Assembly (NCBI GenBank): GCA_000310025.1
Contig: FN647962.1
Coordinates: forward strand, 4,603-68,602
Direction of reading: 5' to 3'
DNA length: 64,000 nucleotides
Source of the DNA: Ectocarpus siliculosus
Taxonomy: Eukaryota; Sar; Phaeophyceae; Ectocarpales; Ectocarpaceae
In this document: piece by piece, positions 10,132-22,600 of the stretch
Layout: each line of letters starts with the position of its first letter
Numbering within the stretch: position 1 is the first letter of the stretch
Made by a program: the position numbers and the translations under genes
Notes under the pieces: model-generated
Database searches by the model: none
What the model was told of the DNA's origin: nothing
What the model saw: the letters and a program-made list of their open reading frames with translations, nothing else

Positions 10132-13100
10132 ATGACTCGCTGTGGTCCATCGTCCCCCGCCCCCCTCTCATCGAACTTCCCACCTGACAAAAATAAAAAA
10201 ATCACGACCAACACAGGACTGTTCCGCATAGGCTACGGCATGCTCCTCGTCCAGCGCACCCTTGCGTTCATGAGCAGCGGCGCCGTCGACGCCTCCTTCG
10301 TTACCGGGGAAAGCCCCGCATCGTCCCCGGGAGGAGTGGCTCCCAAGAGCGTGATCAACTTCGGCCACGGCTTCCTGTTGCTCGGCGGGGAGCTGGGGTC
10401 CCCGACAGCGGACGCGGTGCGGACGGCGTGCTGGTGCCTGTGCGCCGCAGGTGCCGCCATCTCCGTGGGGTTCCGGCCGAATGCGATGGCGTTTGCCGCG
10501 TCGTTGATGCAGGTCTGTCTATTGTTGTCTTGTCTGCCTTGCCTGTGCATGAAAGCGACGCCTGGCTCCCATGGTCGAGCCGTTCCGGCCGCTGAATTCA
10601 CGTATTACGCGGCAGTTTGGCCGGGGCGGACGCAGACGAGAGAAGTCGGGGTCAGGGTGACGGCCGTCGAAAGCGTCCGCGAATTGCGACGTTTCTGTTT
10701 TATCATCGCTTTGAAGTTGGTCAGTGAATTCGCACGGGCTTCAGAGGGGGGACAGCGCTCAAGACTCTACGAACCTCTTTTCGCACATCATGACACCTTT
10801 CTTTCCTTGGATCGCAACGGGAATCGACCTCTCTTAATTCTCTGTGCCAAACATTTGTCGCGAAGCACAGCAATGTCTCGCCTATATTTGTCCACCAGGC
10901 CTACCACACTGCCCCAAATGACCGAGCTTCGGCAACGAAAAGCACGCCTTATCTTGAAGTGTTGGTCAACCAGGATGACCCTCTCTACATGCCCTCAACA
11001 TGTCTTGCCACTGCCCTCGCCCGCCCACGCGTCGCTCGTGTTTGCAAGCTTTTCCTGCTGCTGCTGGAGAAGAGCGTGTACACAGACGAGGCCTACCTTT
11101 TTGCCCTCGTTGGTCTCCTCCTATCCTGCACTGACTGCGGAAAGACCCTTGGGCTGGACGCCCCTGTCCTCGAGGAGGACGGTGCGGCCGGCAACGGCGT
11201 CGGTGGCGCTGGGCGGGGAGGGGCGACGCGGAGTCAACCGCCTGATACCGTGCCACACTGGCACGTGGTGCTGCTCAGGTTTCAGGTGCACAGCAAGAGA
11301 GCGGCTACTAAATACTCCCCATGTAGTCCCTCGCCTTTTTATGAGCATCTCGGGCGAGGTCTGCAAAGCTTTGAGTTACTGCATCTTGTGGCATTTGTAT
11401 TCGCGGACAGATATCCTTTGCATGATTCGCGATGCCGTTCAGTCCAAACAACACCGAGTGTCGTCCGGGTATTACACCCTCGAGATGTGGATGTGCTGTC
11501 AACTGAGGTGCGTGGTGGTGCGTGAACGTTCGATGTGGAGGTAGTTGTTGCGGTCGCCACTGACGGAAAACGAATTTCTTGGACTAGAGATGTATGGAAA
11601 CAGATGGTTCTTAAAATTAACGCCTAAAGAACACAATTATCAGTGAAAGTACGTTGTGTAATATTTTTTCGTGCTAGCTCTATTGGAAGTTGAGGACGAC
11701 CATTACATGCCAATCGCCCATGCACTTCGGCAGCGAAGTGGCTTGCCCTTCTCCGTGCGTTAACTGCATGCATCGTTCTTCACCTCTCCGCTAACATCGC
11801 GAATATTATTTACAACAGGTGTGCATCGTGCACATACACCGGGGGCTCGCGAAGGCTTCCACGCTGGACTGGCTTATCGGGGGGCAGCCACTCCTGCACA
11901 CAATAGAGACATTGCCTCCCGCGCACCTGGCGCGAAGGGCGGCTGAGTGGGCTGCAGCAAGCGAGATCCCAGGATTGGGTGGGGGTGGCATGCAGGTGGA
12001 TCCCCTTTCTGCCAGCTCTATTTTGATCAATTATTAATTTCAAGGAAGAACGAGCACGGGCACTTAAGAGTTGGTCGTTTGGATTGTCACTGGTTTGCTA
12101 GGTGCGGATTCGGTGACAAGGGCTATGTGCCACCTCCCTGACCATCACGATAGGGTATAGACTTCCGCTCAACAAATTTGCCATCTCCGATATGATAAGA
12201 CTCTCTGTTGGGCCTCTTCCATCTCCCCCTCTCTCCCAGCCCCGCCCCCTCCCCTCGCCCTCTGTCTCCGCTTTGACCGCTCTATACTTCCCCTCACTCG
12301 CACACGTACCTCCGATCTATTTACGCAAACAGGCGCTCGCGATACGCGCGAACGGCTCCATGATATTCCTCGACCTGTTCTTGGGCTTGTCGCTCTTGGC
12401 GTCGCCGCACTACCGGCCGGCCGCCGTCGTCCTCCAGACCGCCGTACACCTCGCCAGCGCAGTCTTCGGCAGGCCCGATGCTCGCGCGTGGCACCTCCTC
12501 ATCGTGGCTACGGGAGTGCTCTTCGTCGACCCGGCGGGCCTACAGGGTGCCCTCGAACGCGTGCAGGCTTGGCTGCAGCCGAAGGTTCCACGCGGCACTA
12601 GCGCGCGCTATGCTGCTGCGGCGCGGAGGGGGCGGGGCGGAGGAGCGCGCGGCGGGGGCGGCCGGCGCCGACCTTACGAGAGTAGAGGTGCCGGCAGCGG
12701 CGCGGATGGGAGCGGGCGTTCTGGAGCTGGCGGTGATGGTTCGAGGCACCAGCCAGGGCCATCGCCAATGGCTGGCACCGATGCAGGGAGTAACGGGCAA
12801 AACGGTGCCGGCGTTGCCGCTGCCGTGGGAGACGACACAGGGTTGAGAAGAAGCGGCGCGGGGGGCGCTGCCCCCCCCCCGAAGAAGAAACTCCCGCTCC
12901 AACCCAGGCCGTCCTCGCCCGTCGCGGCGCTGATATCCTTGTACGTGCTGCTGCAAGTGCTGCTGCCGCTGCGCCACGCCTTGGGCATTTTCCCCGTGGA
13001 GTGGAGTCGCGAGGGGCATGAGTTTTCCTGGCGCGCGGGCGGCGGGGTCGGCGGGCGTGGCGGCGGCGGGGGGCTCGTTCGGGAGGAATCGCTAGTGAGG

Positions 13101-14573
13101 GTCATGCATCGCCCTCGGGGCAGAGACGGCGGTGCGGGGAGGGGATCGGCGGCGGCTGGGGTGCAGACCATACGTCTGTACGGGGCGCCCCTGACGGCTC
13201 AGCAGGTGTGGTTTTTTGGGTGTTCGAAGGTGGGGGGGGGGGTCGGAGAGTTAGTCGTCGTTGTCTTTTGTTTTCACGATAGTATCATTTTTTTGCTCAA
13301 GTACAAAGTGCACCGTTGATTACTCTACCCCGGTGTCTGTCGCACTTCTCTTCTTTTTTTGTATAGCGACAGGCAGCCATTCTCACAGCAAGTCTACCGT
13401 GTAGGGCTTACTCAAACCACACCGATCTACAAGGTCCACCCTCCCCCCCAACGGCCTGATGGCATTCACCACGCGTACAAATCGCGCCAGGTGCTCCGCT
13501 TGGTGCTCGACCCAGACATGCTCCTGCAGTTCGCCAAGAAGACGGCCGAGATCAACGCGGCAGTCGGCCATGGCCAACAGCAGAAAGGGAAACCCCAACT
13601 CCCGGCCGCCTCTCACGTGGACGCGTGGAAATCCATCAACGGCAGACCCTTCACGCGCTGGATCGACCCTTCGGTGGACGTGTGGGACGCGCGTTTCGAG
13701 GGGGAAGGGCCTCCGAACGCGGAGTGGCTGCAGTTGCCTCCCTTGCAGGCGGAGCTGGATAGGGCGGCGGGGGTGATGGAGGTATGCCTTGCCCCCTGTG
13801 TGTGTGTGTGTACAGCACATTAGACACTCCTCGATATCGAGATCTGTTGCCGGCGATGGACCAACTGCCGTACTGTAAATCCGATCGAGTCGCCATGTCG
13901 CCGAAACACACTCTCCGCGTATCATGGATGTAGCTTGATGGCTTGCTCCGTGGTTCGCTTCGTTTGGCACGTGACCCGACTACGATGCCCCCCCACCCCC
14001 GTGCTCCGTTATCCTCTGTCCCTGCTCTGTGCTCGAATCCCGCCGGCCCGGAGCCAGGCGGTGCGCGTCAAGTGGGCCACGAAGGACCAGCGGGTCACCT
14101 TCTTCGCCGGGTACCCCGGACAGGCGAGCCTCTCCAACATCTTCCTCGGGGGATACGATCCCTCGAACTTCAACACCACCGAGCTCTGCGCCGTGCCCGC
14201 GCCGCCAAACGCCGAGGCTTCTGGTTCGGGGGAGGGTGGCGGGGTGCTGTTTGGGGTGGCGATGGGAGAGGTCCACCTCATGACGGACCCGAAGAACGGC
14301 CAGCCTCAGCCAGAGTCTCGGCTGCTCACGGTCGGGTCGGGGACTGTACTGGCTCCCGTGGGCCAAGGGCACACGGTTCGCCCCGGAGCGTCGTCGCCCG
14401 TGGCGGGGAAGCGCGCCGGGGGGCTCGCGGTCTGGTATTACGTGCACTCGTGCCCCGATGGCTTGTTCCACCTGTGCATCGGGTTTCTGAGCGGCACCGG
14501 CTGGGAACAGCTGTACCCCGGCCGCATGGGGACTAGGAGGGGCTGGACGATGGAGCACGGGGTGCCCAAGTGA
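10132..14573 (+). CDS. Vitamin K-dependent gamma-glutamyl carboxylase homologue (HTTM family)
   Basis: Six exons, all joined in phase 0: 10132-10512, 11049-11285, 11819-11995, 12333-13205, 13491-13781 and 14058-14573, giving 824 residues (human GGCX has 758). The enzyme family carboxylates protein glutamates in the ER membrane using reduced vitamin K. Family marks in order: GLFRIGYGMLL (29-39), LFLLLLEKSVYTDEAYLFAL (128-147), VPHWHVVLLRFQ (195-206), HIHRGLAKASTLDWLIGG (211-228) with the catalytic-type Lys at 218, LPLRHALGIFPVEW and HEFSWR (about 476-499), LDPDMLLQFAKK, and SINGRPFTRWIDPSVD (about 604-619). A beta-type C-terminal domain follows. A Gly/Arg-rich insert of some 85 residues (about 360-445) is not in GGCX. 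The position of human His160 appears to be Glu141. The first codon is uncertain: an acceptor at 10216 could instead join an unseen upstream exon. Family membership is clear, but the modified substrate is unknown. Confidence 0.85.
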
Positions 14574-16606
14574 TGGACGAGCGGGGGTGTGGGGGGGTTG
14601 GAAGAAGGGAGCAGAGCGGGGGGGGGTTGCGTGTGCCCTATTGGGTGCGGATTTGCCTGACACCGTGTGTACTACGTACTTCAGAGACAAATCTGTTGTC
14701 GGAAGTCTGTTGTAGAAAACGAAAATCAGTTTTGGGGTTGTTGCTCGTTGAATGCTTAGTAAGAGCATGCGGTGGAACTTGGTTGCTTGATCGGCCTCGA
14801 TGCGGTGACGCCGGTTTGTTCGGGTCGATCATGCCCGAACGCTCGAGTTGTATTTTCTCAACTCGTCGGATGCACCAACTGGACCTAACAGCGGACAAAT
14901 CGAACATGCGTCGGACTTACATACATTGGTCTCTTGATGCTTCCGGCAGCTTGATGGCGTACGGGCTGTTTGCGCATGCAAGGAGGGAGGACGACCAAGC
15001 TATCTATACCACTGCAATAGTTGGAGGAGATTTTGGTACATGATTGTCTAACGTCAACTCGTCGACCCCGTTGAGCGTTGGTCTTGACAGGAACCACTGG
15101 CAACCTGCCCGCTGCCATGCATGATCAGCCGTAACTTTCGACGAACCGTTGTTCCGATCTCATGTCAAACATTAACCTTCGCATGTGCGGAACACACATC
15201 ATCCTGTCCTGAACCTGAGTACCCTGCACAACTTTCACGTGAATTTCCCGCCCAACACTACTGTACGTCAACAGCACCGCACCTAAAGAGAGAAAACGAG
15301 GCTTTGGGGGCACCTGCCTGACACGCACCCTGTCCTGCGGCACCGCTCCGCAAGCGACCTACGCGGGTCGAAAAACATCAAAATAATTGAAGCAAATCAT
15401 GATATCGGAGCAGCACTACGGGCTATGGGAGTAACCTACCGTAAGAGTCGGAGAGATGGCACCCCCGTGTTAGCGTTTTTGTATAGCGTATTTCTCCACA
15501 ACCAGGGGGGTACCACTGCCGAAAAGGGTAGTTTTGGAAACATCTCGTCGAGGGCTTTCCTGAGAGGTATCGGTTGGGGTTCGCACCCTCCTAGTTGTGG
15601 AGAAATACGCTACAAAAGAACGCTAACAAGGGGTTGCCATCTCTCCAACTCTTACGGTAGTACGGCGTTGGGCATATGCGTAGGGACTAATAGATCCGGC
15701 GGATCCATACACCCAACAACCGACTACCACAAAACACAAACATAGACCAAACAAGCGATCCATCCGGAGTGGGCTCATGAGAGCACAGCGTCATCAAGGG
15801 GTGATGCAAGATGAAAAACAACGCAGGTGCAGCAGGACCAACCCACAGCTGGCTGCCAGCTGCAGTGTGACGTTTCGCAAGCCCAACAGCTCCCACAACT
15901 AACGCACGTGTGTTTTACTCGGAAGAGCTCAGAGAACTTCAACGAACCAAAGAGAAAAATTTACAAAATCTGTGTACAATCTTACATCCATAAAAACATC
16001 GTCTCAACTTTCTGATTCCGATTTGCGATTTAAATTGGCCCGATTAATCGGATGATGGAACTCAGACCGATTCACAATCCTAAGATCCAGACGAAAATAA
16101 ACGTTCCGGTCTCTATTGAGTGTTTTGTAATATCCGCGCCTTCCGTGGTCACATGCCAACCTACCCACAGAGGGTACACACTTGTAGAATCAAGTGGAAA
16201 ATAAAAATGGACTCAGAAAATCTTCAAACAAATGTAATCGCAGATCACAAATGCCGGACTGGGAGGCGGTCGAACCCGGAGAGCGAGAGAATTTAACAGA
16301 AAGACAGAAAAAAAGGAAACAGGGAGGCCCCATCCAGACATGTGACCTGTACAAAAGTGTATTCGCGCAAGGTGGGTGTTCGGTTGCAATTCAAACGAAA
16401 GGATGGCCCACGCAGCCGCAGAGTCGGCTATGTACTTTTATATCTGCAACACTACCCGGTTCTTCCCTCAAACTTCCACCGGAAGCATCAGCTGTCCTGT
16501 ACACCTGGGCTCGCGTTGCCGAATCGACAACACACCCGCCGTCCGTGTAACTTCGTGTAGCTTCCTACATATACCTCTTGTGCTTGTACGTGCTCGAGTT
16601 TTGCAT
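14574..16606. other. Convergent intergenic stretch
   Basis: This lies between the 3' ends of the carboxylase (plus) and cystinosin (minus) genes. Apart from the inverted-repeat element at 15439-15657 I see no exon-like stretch; open frames are short and lack third-position bias. Both 3' untranslated regions should fall here. Confidence 0.5.
15439..15657. mobile_element. MITE with 65-bp terminal inverted repeats and TA target duplication
   Basis: The left end CCGTAAGAGTCGGAGAGATG and the inverted right end CCGTAAGAGTTGGAGAGATG pair over about 65 bp (continuing through TGTTAGCGTT and AGCGTATTTCTCCACAAC) with few mismatches. Both ends are flanked by TA (15437-15438, 15658-15659). The 219-bp element has no coding capacity. 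The terminal CCGTAA and TA target are shared with the three-copy family, so both may be moved by the same Tc1/mariner-like transposase. The well-matched arms suggest a fairly recent insertion. Confidence 0.85.
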
Positions 16607-19600
16607 TTACTCTTCCCTGGTGGAAGATCCATCATCCTCCTCGTCAATCCACCAACCCTCGCCCCCCCCGCCAGGAGCCCCCTCTCGCAACAGTGGAGCA
16701 GACGCCGTCCCGCTCGGCAGGAACCCGTCCACTTTGATGACAGCCCTTGGTTGGGGGTACAAGACGTAGTGCTGCTTGCGCGAACGTGACAGGAAAACCA
16801 AGCGGGGGAGGGAAGGGTAATGGAGACAGCGGTACCACACAGTAGTAAAAAAAAAACACCGAAAACATAAACGAAGGTGTTTGTTGAATTTCGTCCGTCT
16901 CATCAGTTGATGATAATTATGAAACATTGCTCGGACTCAAGATCTTCTGAGTCGCTCTGGCAGCGGTAGTATGTAAATAGCGAGACGTCGAGAAGAGATG
17001 GTGTTGCGGTCGTCTGATGCGAGGGGAAGAATCGGAGGGGCAGAGGTTTCCAGAAAACCCGAAATCGTGTGTGAGTCAACCAGGACACGCCACGGTAATC
17101 ATTCGTCCTTTCCCTCTCCTCGGCCGCGCAGGAGAAAAAACTGCGACGTACTGCACCCGTCGCTGCAGCAGATACTTACGCCAATAAGAAAAAGGAAGCA
17201 TCCATGACTCGGCGGTCGGTTACCTGAAACAAGAATATGAGGTCGAAGAAGACGCTGACAAACCCGATTGCGAACTTGACCGGGTAGCCCGCGATGCCCC
17301 CCCAGTCCCCTGTATTCCAGCAGTCAAGCACCAGCTTCGACACACATGCACGGCGGGAGGGGTGGGGAGAATACAAGTGCAACGAAAGAGTCAAATCGAT
17401 CGGTGGGGACACACACACCATCGCGGGGGAAGATGCAAAGAACTCCGTCGGGTTTCCAGTTCGATTGCTGGACCCCCCCCCCCCCCCCCNNNNNNNNNNN
17501 NNNNNNNNNNNNNNNNNNNNNNNNNNNNNNNNNNNNNNNNNNNNNNNNCCCCCCCCCCCCCCCCCCCCCCCCCTTCCCCTGAGTAACATGGCCTCTCCAA
17601 CGTCTGTATCGCTCTAGACTATACATGATCATATTGTAGGAAGGAGAAATTTATCCACGGTTTCTCTGGAGAGCACAACCGGCGTGAGGGCGTGAGGGTG
17701 CGACAATGGGGCGCAAACCAAGTCGACCCACTTTCTACTTGTGGAACTTCTTACATCAACGTCTGCACTTCTACTTCTACTTCTCTTGAGTAGTAGACCC
17801 TGAGGTCGCCTCAGCAGCAGAGCTGCCGGCGTTCCGGACTCAAACCTTGTTCCGATTACCGTCAGGTACATTGGGATTCACATGCACCACATACCCGATA
17901 AAACCGTACTGAATGTTTTCGCAAGCGTTCGCGACAACGTAACTGGTAGATTCCGGGCCCTGTCTCGGTTAACCTCGGGTTACACGAGCCATGCCATGGG
18001 TGTGATGGACAAACTCCCTTTCGTTTCTCGACAGCTCTATTCTCGACAAGCACCCGTGGCTTCCATCCGCCGAAAACATGACGCTCTGTTTCTTCCTCTC
18101 TTGTGGGAAGCTTTGGGACACTCAAAAATTCGGGACGGTGAACCATCTCAGCTTGACGCACCTGAACAACGCTGAGGAGACCTCCCGTAAGGTCCAGGAT
18201 GACGTTCCAGATAGTCCACCCGGCCGTGGAGTGCCGCCGGATGTTGAGGATCACCTGGGGCACGTACTTGATGATCCCTGTCACCACCTGCTTGTGTTGC
18301 GCCGAGTGTGGGATGTGTGTCTTGTTGAGTTGCGCCACACGAGCACCGAGAAATCAGCAGGAATTTCTCGACGTGCCGGTACAAAATACGATACTCGCCG
18401 TAGTCCGCCCACACCGAGAACTGGAGTCCGCACTCGGCTCCTTCGATCTAGGCATGCTTGACAAAAAATAGTGCACATCTCTTGCTTGCGTTTTATGAAA
18501 GGAAATGGGATAGTCTCGAGCCCTGGCTAATCAGAGGCCGCCCGTCCCCCCATCTCTTTGCAAGGCGAACGCTTTCTCATGCCGAGGGCGCTACGCCCAG
18601 TCCAGACAAGTTAGGAAGTTGACGGAATTTGAGCCCGCCCTCCCGCAACCCCCACGACTTCGCACAATACAAAGGCGCGGAAACTCTAGGCGGGCACGCA
18701 CGCACGCACGTCGATCTCGCCGTATCTCCCTTCCGTTACCGTGCTATTACATGTGATACCCCCAGCACGATCGCACCTTCACGTACGAAAGGAAGTACAG
18801 AAAGTCCAACCAGTTCAGCAGCCCCCTATCGCTGCCATTGCCCCGCGTCGTTCGCCCGGCCCACACGGACAACGCGTAGGCCGAGGAAGACGCCAGGATG
18901 ACGCCGCAGACTGCCACCGCGGCGGAGGAGGGTCGCTGCTTTCGATCTCGCCAGTCGTAGTACACCACCTTCGGTTGTTGTTGTTGTTGTTGTTACTGTT
19001 GTTGTTGGTGGTGGTGCTGTTTATGAGTGACGGTGGTGGTGACAATCACGAGGATGCCGCCATGTGCTAGGGTCAAAACGTCCACTTTTCGGCCACGAAA
19101 TCGCACGCCCGGCGGTGTTGTGTTGTGTTCGTGACGTGATCTCATCAAGTAAAAAAAAATCACACCAACAAGGTTCCGTTTCTCGCTCCTTCATGCCGAC
19201 CCGTGGGAAGCGACATGTGCGTGAGAGAGGGAAATGTATAATATTCGAAGTAGAGTGCTAGAATAGTTCACCATCTTGGCGAAAAATAGCAGGCTATCTG
19301 CACACGTAAGCACCGCCGTAGAACACGCAATGACAGCACGGGAATGAAAGTCATGTGATGCTTTGTGATTGGATGGCTGAGTGCACGACAGTAGTGAAAT
19401 GAACGCTGTGACAGGTTGCACGACCGTGGAATTGGTTAATGCTCGGGAACCAACCCACGAATCCACGAGCACATGATGTTACCCTGCGACAGGTCACACA
19501 GAGACCAGAATGGTTTCTGATTCCAAGTATTACAACAAAAAACAACAACAACAATAACTGGGACGTACTGCAGGCAGAAGCGCGGGGAGTGGGTTTAACG

Positions 19601-22600
19601 CGCTACGCGTGCATCGGTGTACGCACCTGCGCCAGTGTGAAGAAGGACACGAAGGTAGCGTGCAAGGCGAAGACAGCATCGTTCAGCTGCACCTTGTTCG
19701 GCTGGCCCGCGTGCCGCTTGTCGTACGCCCGCTGCACGGACTTGGACCAATACAAAGAGCCTGTTGACAGCCACACCGACACACGCAGCATGGGCCACGG
19801 GCTGTGTCAAGCTTCAGGCTCCCTCGGTCAGACAGCTACGGTAGATCAACAGCGATCCTCGAATGAATATCACGAGAAGGCTTCGGGGTTGGGTCCCGTT
19901 CAACCGTGGCTGGTTCATAGCACGCGCGTGCAAGACCGGATAGGATGAAAAATTGAGCACGCTTGTCTACACACGCAAAACGATACATCGACCCCCGTAT
20001 TCGTGGGGACCAAACCCATCCCGGTTGATGATGGGAAACCTCCCTCTTTCACGAGGAAGCAATCAACTAAATTGTTTTCCTAAATGAATACTGTGCTTGT
20101 TGACGACGCAGGTGACTGGTCCAGAACTGGAGTTCCAGGCAAAGAGGCCGTTCCGCCGTCAAGCGAAGGTCAGGCCACAAACACAGCAGTCAGTCTATTT
20201 GCACGCCACCGGCCGTGGCTATCTTTACACAATGCTTCAGGACAAAAAACAACAAGGGTTTTGCCGATTGGTCCCCGAAACAAACGAAGGGTCTTACAGG
20301 TGAAAGCCGAGTAGCACGAAAAGGCCAGTACGTTGTAGAGGAGGAAGTCGAACGACAGGCCGACGCTCGTTTTCCTCCGGTAGTTAAGCAGGACTTGGGG
20401 GTAGAAGGACACGCTCCAGCTGCAAAGAGGACAGCAACATGTCAATGCACCAGTGGGGAGGGAGTCAAATTCAATACACGATTTGGTCCTCATATCGGAA
20501 TAAATTTGCGTCAAGGGGGGGGAGAGGGGGGGGGTACTCTTATGTTTTGTGCATGCCTTAGCGGTTAGACCATCGACCACGCGTCCTCGAGAGCACGGGG
20601 CATTGTTCCCACAGCACCCATCACCGATGGCCAATCGTTCTTTCCTGCTTTGCCGAAGGTGGCTCAAAAACGTTCTCCGTAGTCTATCTATCCTATCGAT
20701 ATCACTTCCCGCCTTTTCAACTCACTTCCTATGCCCCAGTACAGCTACCGTCTCCTCCTGGCCCTCTGCGTCATTTCATAGAAGCGACGCTTGTGTGCGA
20801 AGCACACCTTGCATGCACCAATTGAGAAACATCTGACAGCACTAAACACCACCCAATGCCACCTGGAAAAGATGGTAGCGAACGCGCGAGGGAAACATAG
20901 CGGTCTAGAGAGAGACGAGCACGTCCCACGTAGCGGCATCTGTATCGAACGACCACGATACTTAGGCGTTGACTGGCCTGCGTGTGCCAGAGGTGATGGG
21001 TTCGGTTACCCGATCATCGCAAACACGTCCGCCGTTCAACCTTGTTCCGGTGGATTCGCGGGTGGCCACAGGGTGATTCAGAACACATGTATGCAAACGT
21101 TGCCGGCTGTCGTTTGAGCCAAGGATGCTCCAATCACCAGTCAACAGAGCGCGCATGGCGCCGTCGGATCGACAAAGCTTTTCGGCCTCAATAACTTCGA
21201 TGGGCAACGCATGGTTTCGATTGCACGGACGCTGGATTTTTGACGCAAAAATAGCTCCGTCGGCACGTCCGTGGTGGCAATGACTTTTGACATTGCTGCT
21301 GTGAATCAGGAGCTTTTTCGTGAGCGAATAGAAGGCAAGCTTGGGGGACTGCTGACCTAGGGAATGTGTGTGTGTGTTGGTCCCATATACTCTGGCGCCG
21401 GTTTGCAGGCCTTTCGGCGTATATACCCGACGCATCTGCGGGGGTCACAAGAGGAAGGCCACACAGGAGCTTTTTTTCACATTTTTGTTTGTGTTATTGC
21501 CCCACTTTTCCCTCTGCGGTGCTTGCCTTGGTTTTTATCACGGGAAGTGTAGGGAATGGTCGGAAAGAAGGGCATACGGTATTGACCCCGGCTGATACAC
21601 CTTCAAGTTTTGGGGCATGTGAGGCGCCAACAGAAGCAGTACAGTAGGGGCTGAACAAAAAAAATCCACCGATTGTGGAAGAAAAAATTGCTGTGCGTTG
21701 GTACAGCAGCAGAGAGAAAAGGAAAAGGAAGGCATGCAGTTAGTTGTTGTCGGCAACTCTTTCCTTTACATGCAGTCCTAAATTTTGCAATGCGTAGTCT
21801 CTCTTTTGATGTTATGCACGTTTCTACCACAACCCTTGCAATGCACATATATGCATACGAGGGACATCCCTGTTTATGGCCGCCTATTTAAGGCCGGTTG
21901 CCCTATTTGAGGCCGGTAAAATCGCTTGGCACAGATGGAATATTCCAAGGGATTACTCGGGAACGGTTTTTTAGGCGGATATGTACGTTTTTGGCGGCAA
22001 TCACGTTTGGCGGTAATTGTATTGGCGGTAGGCGGTCATGCGTTTTTTGGCGGTATCAACTTTGGCGGAGGCGGTAACACAAATTTGGCGGTAATTTTTC
22101 GGCGGTATTTCCATTTAGCGGTAACTGTTTTGGTGGTAGGCGGTAATGCTTTTTTATGGCGGCAACGACTTTGGCGGAGGCGGCAAAACCAAGGTAATTT
22201 TTCGGTGGCTTTGCCATATGGCGGTAATTGAACATATTGGCCGTAGGCGGTAATGCGTTTTTCGGCGGTAACGACCTTGGGAGAGCGGTAAAACCAAAAA
22301 ACGGCGGTAAAACGGCAGACTACCGGGACCGCCAACCACGGCGGTAATTTGACGGCGGTAAAATTACCGAGTAAACCTTTGGAGTATTACAAAATTTGGC
22401 TCATGCCGCGTGATTTTCATTCAATAGATTCTCTTGTGCGGTGACGCGGAGGTGGATTTTCGAACGAAAAATATAGAAAAAGTGGGTACATTTCGGACAA
22501 AAGTGGGTTACAAAACAGACAAAGTGGGTACTACATGAAAAAAATCGTAGATTTTGGTGCGTATATGTGCCCACCGGAATTGACAGAATTGGGCAACCTG

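Noticed and set aside
12540-13171. Two long minus-strand open frames across the carboxylase exon
   Set aside because: They are antisense to a G+C-rich exon whose plus-strand product matches a known family.
16255-16300. GGTCGAACCCGG as the T arm of a second tRNA
   Set aside because: No matching acceptor, D or anticodon stems could be formed around it.
17290-17632. Open frames spanning the N run
   Set aside because: They depend on unknown bases and poly-C/poly-G sequence within an intron.
20962-21435. 157-residue minus-strand open frame as an exon of cystinosin
   Set aside because: No membrane segment or family match. The in-phase upstream exon lies instead at 23385-23638, whose IVGWTYFC end continues directly into the next exon.
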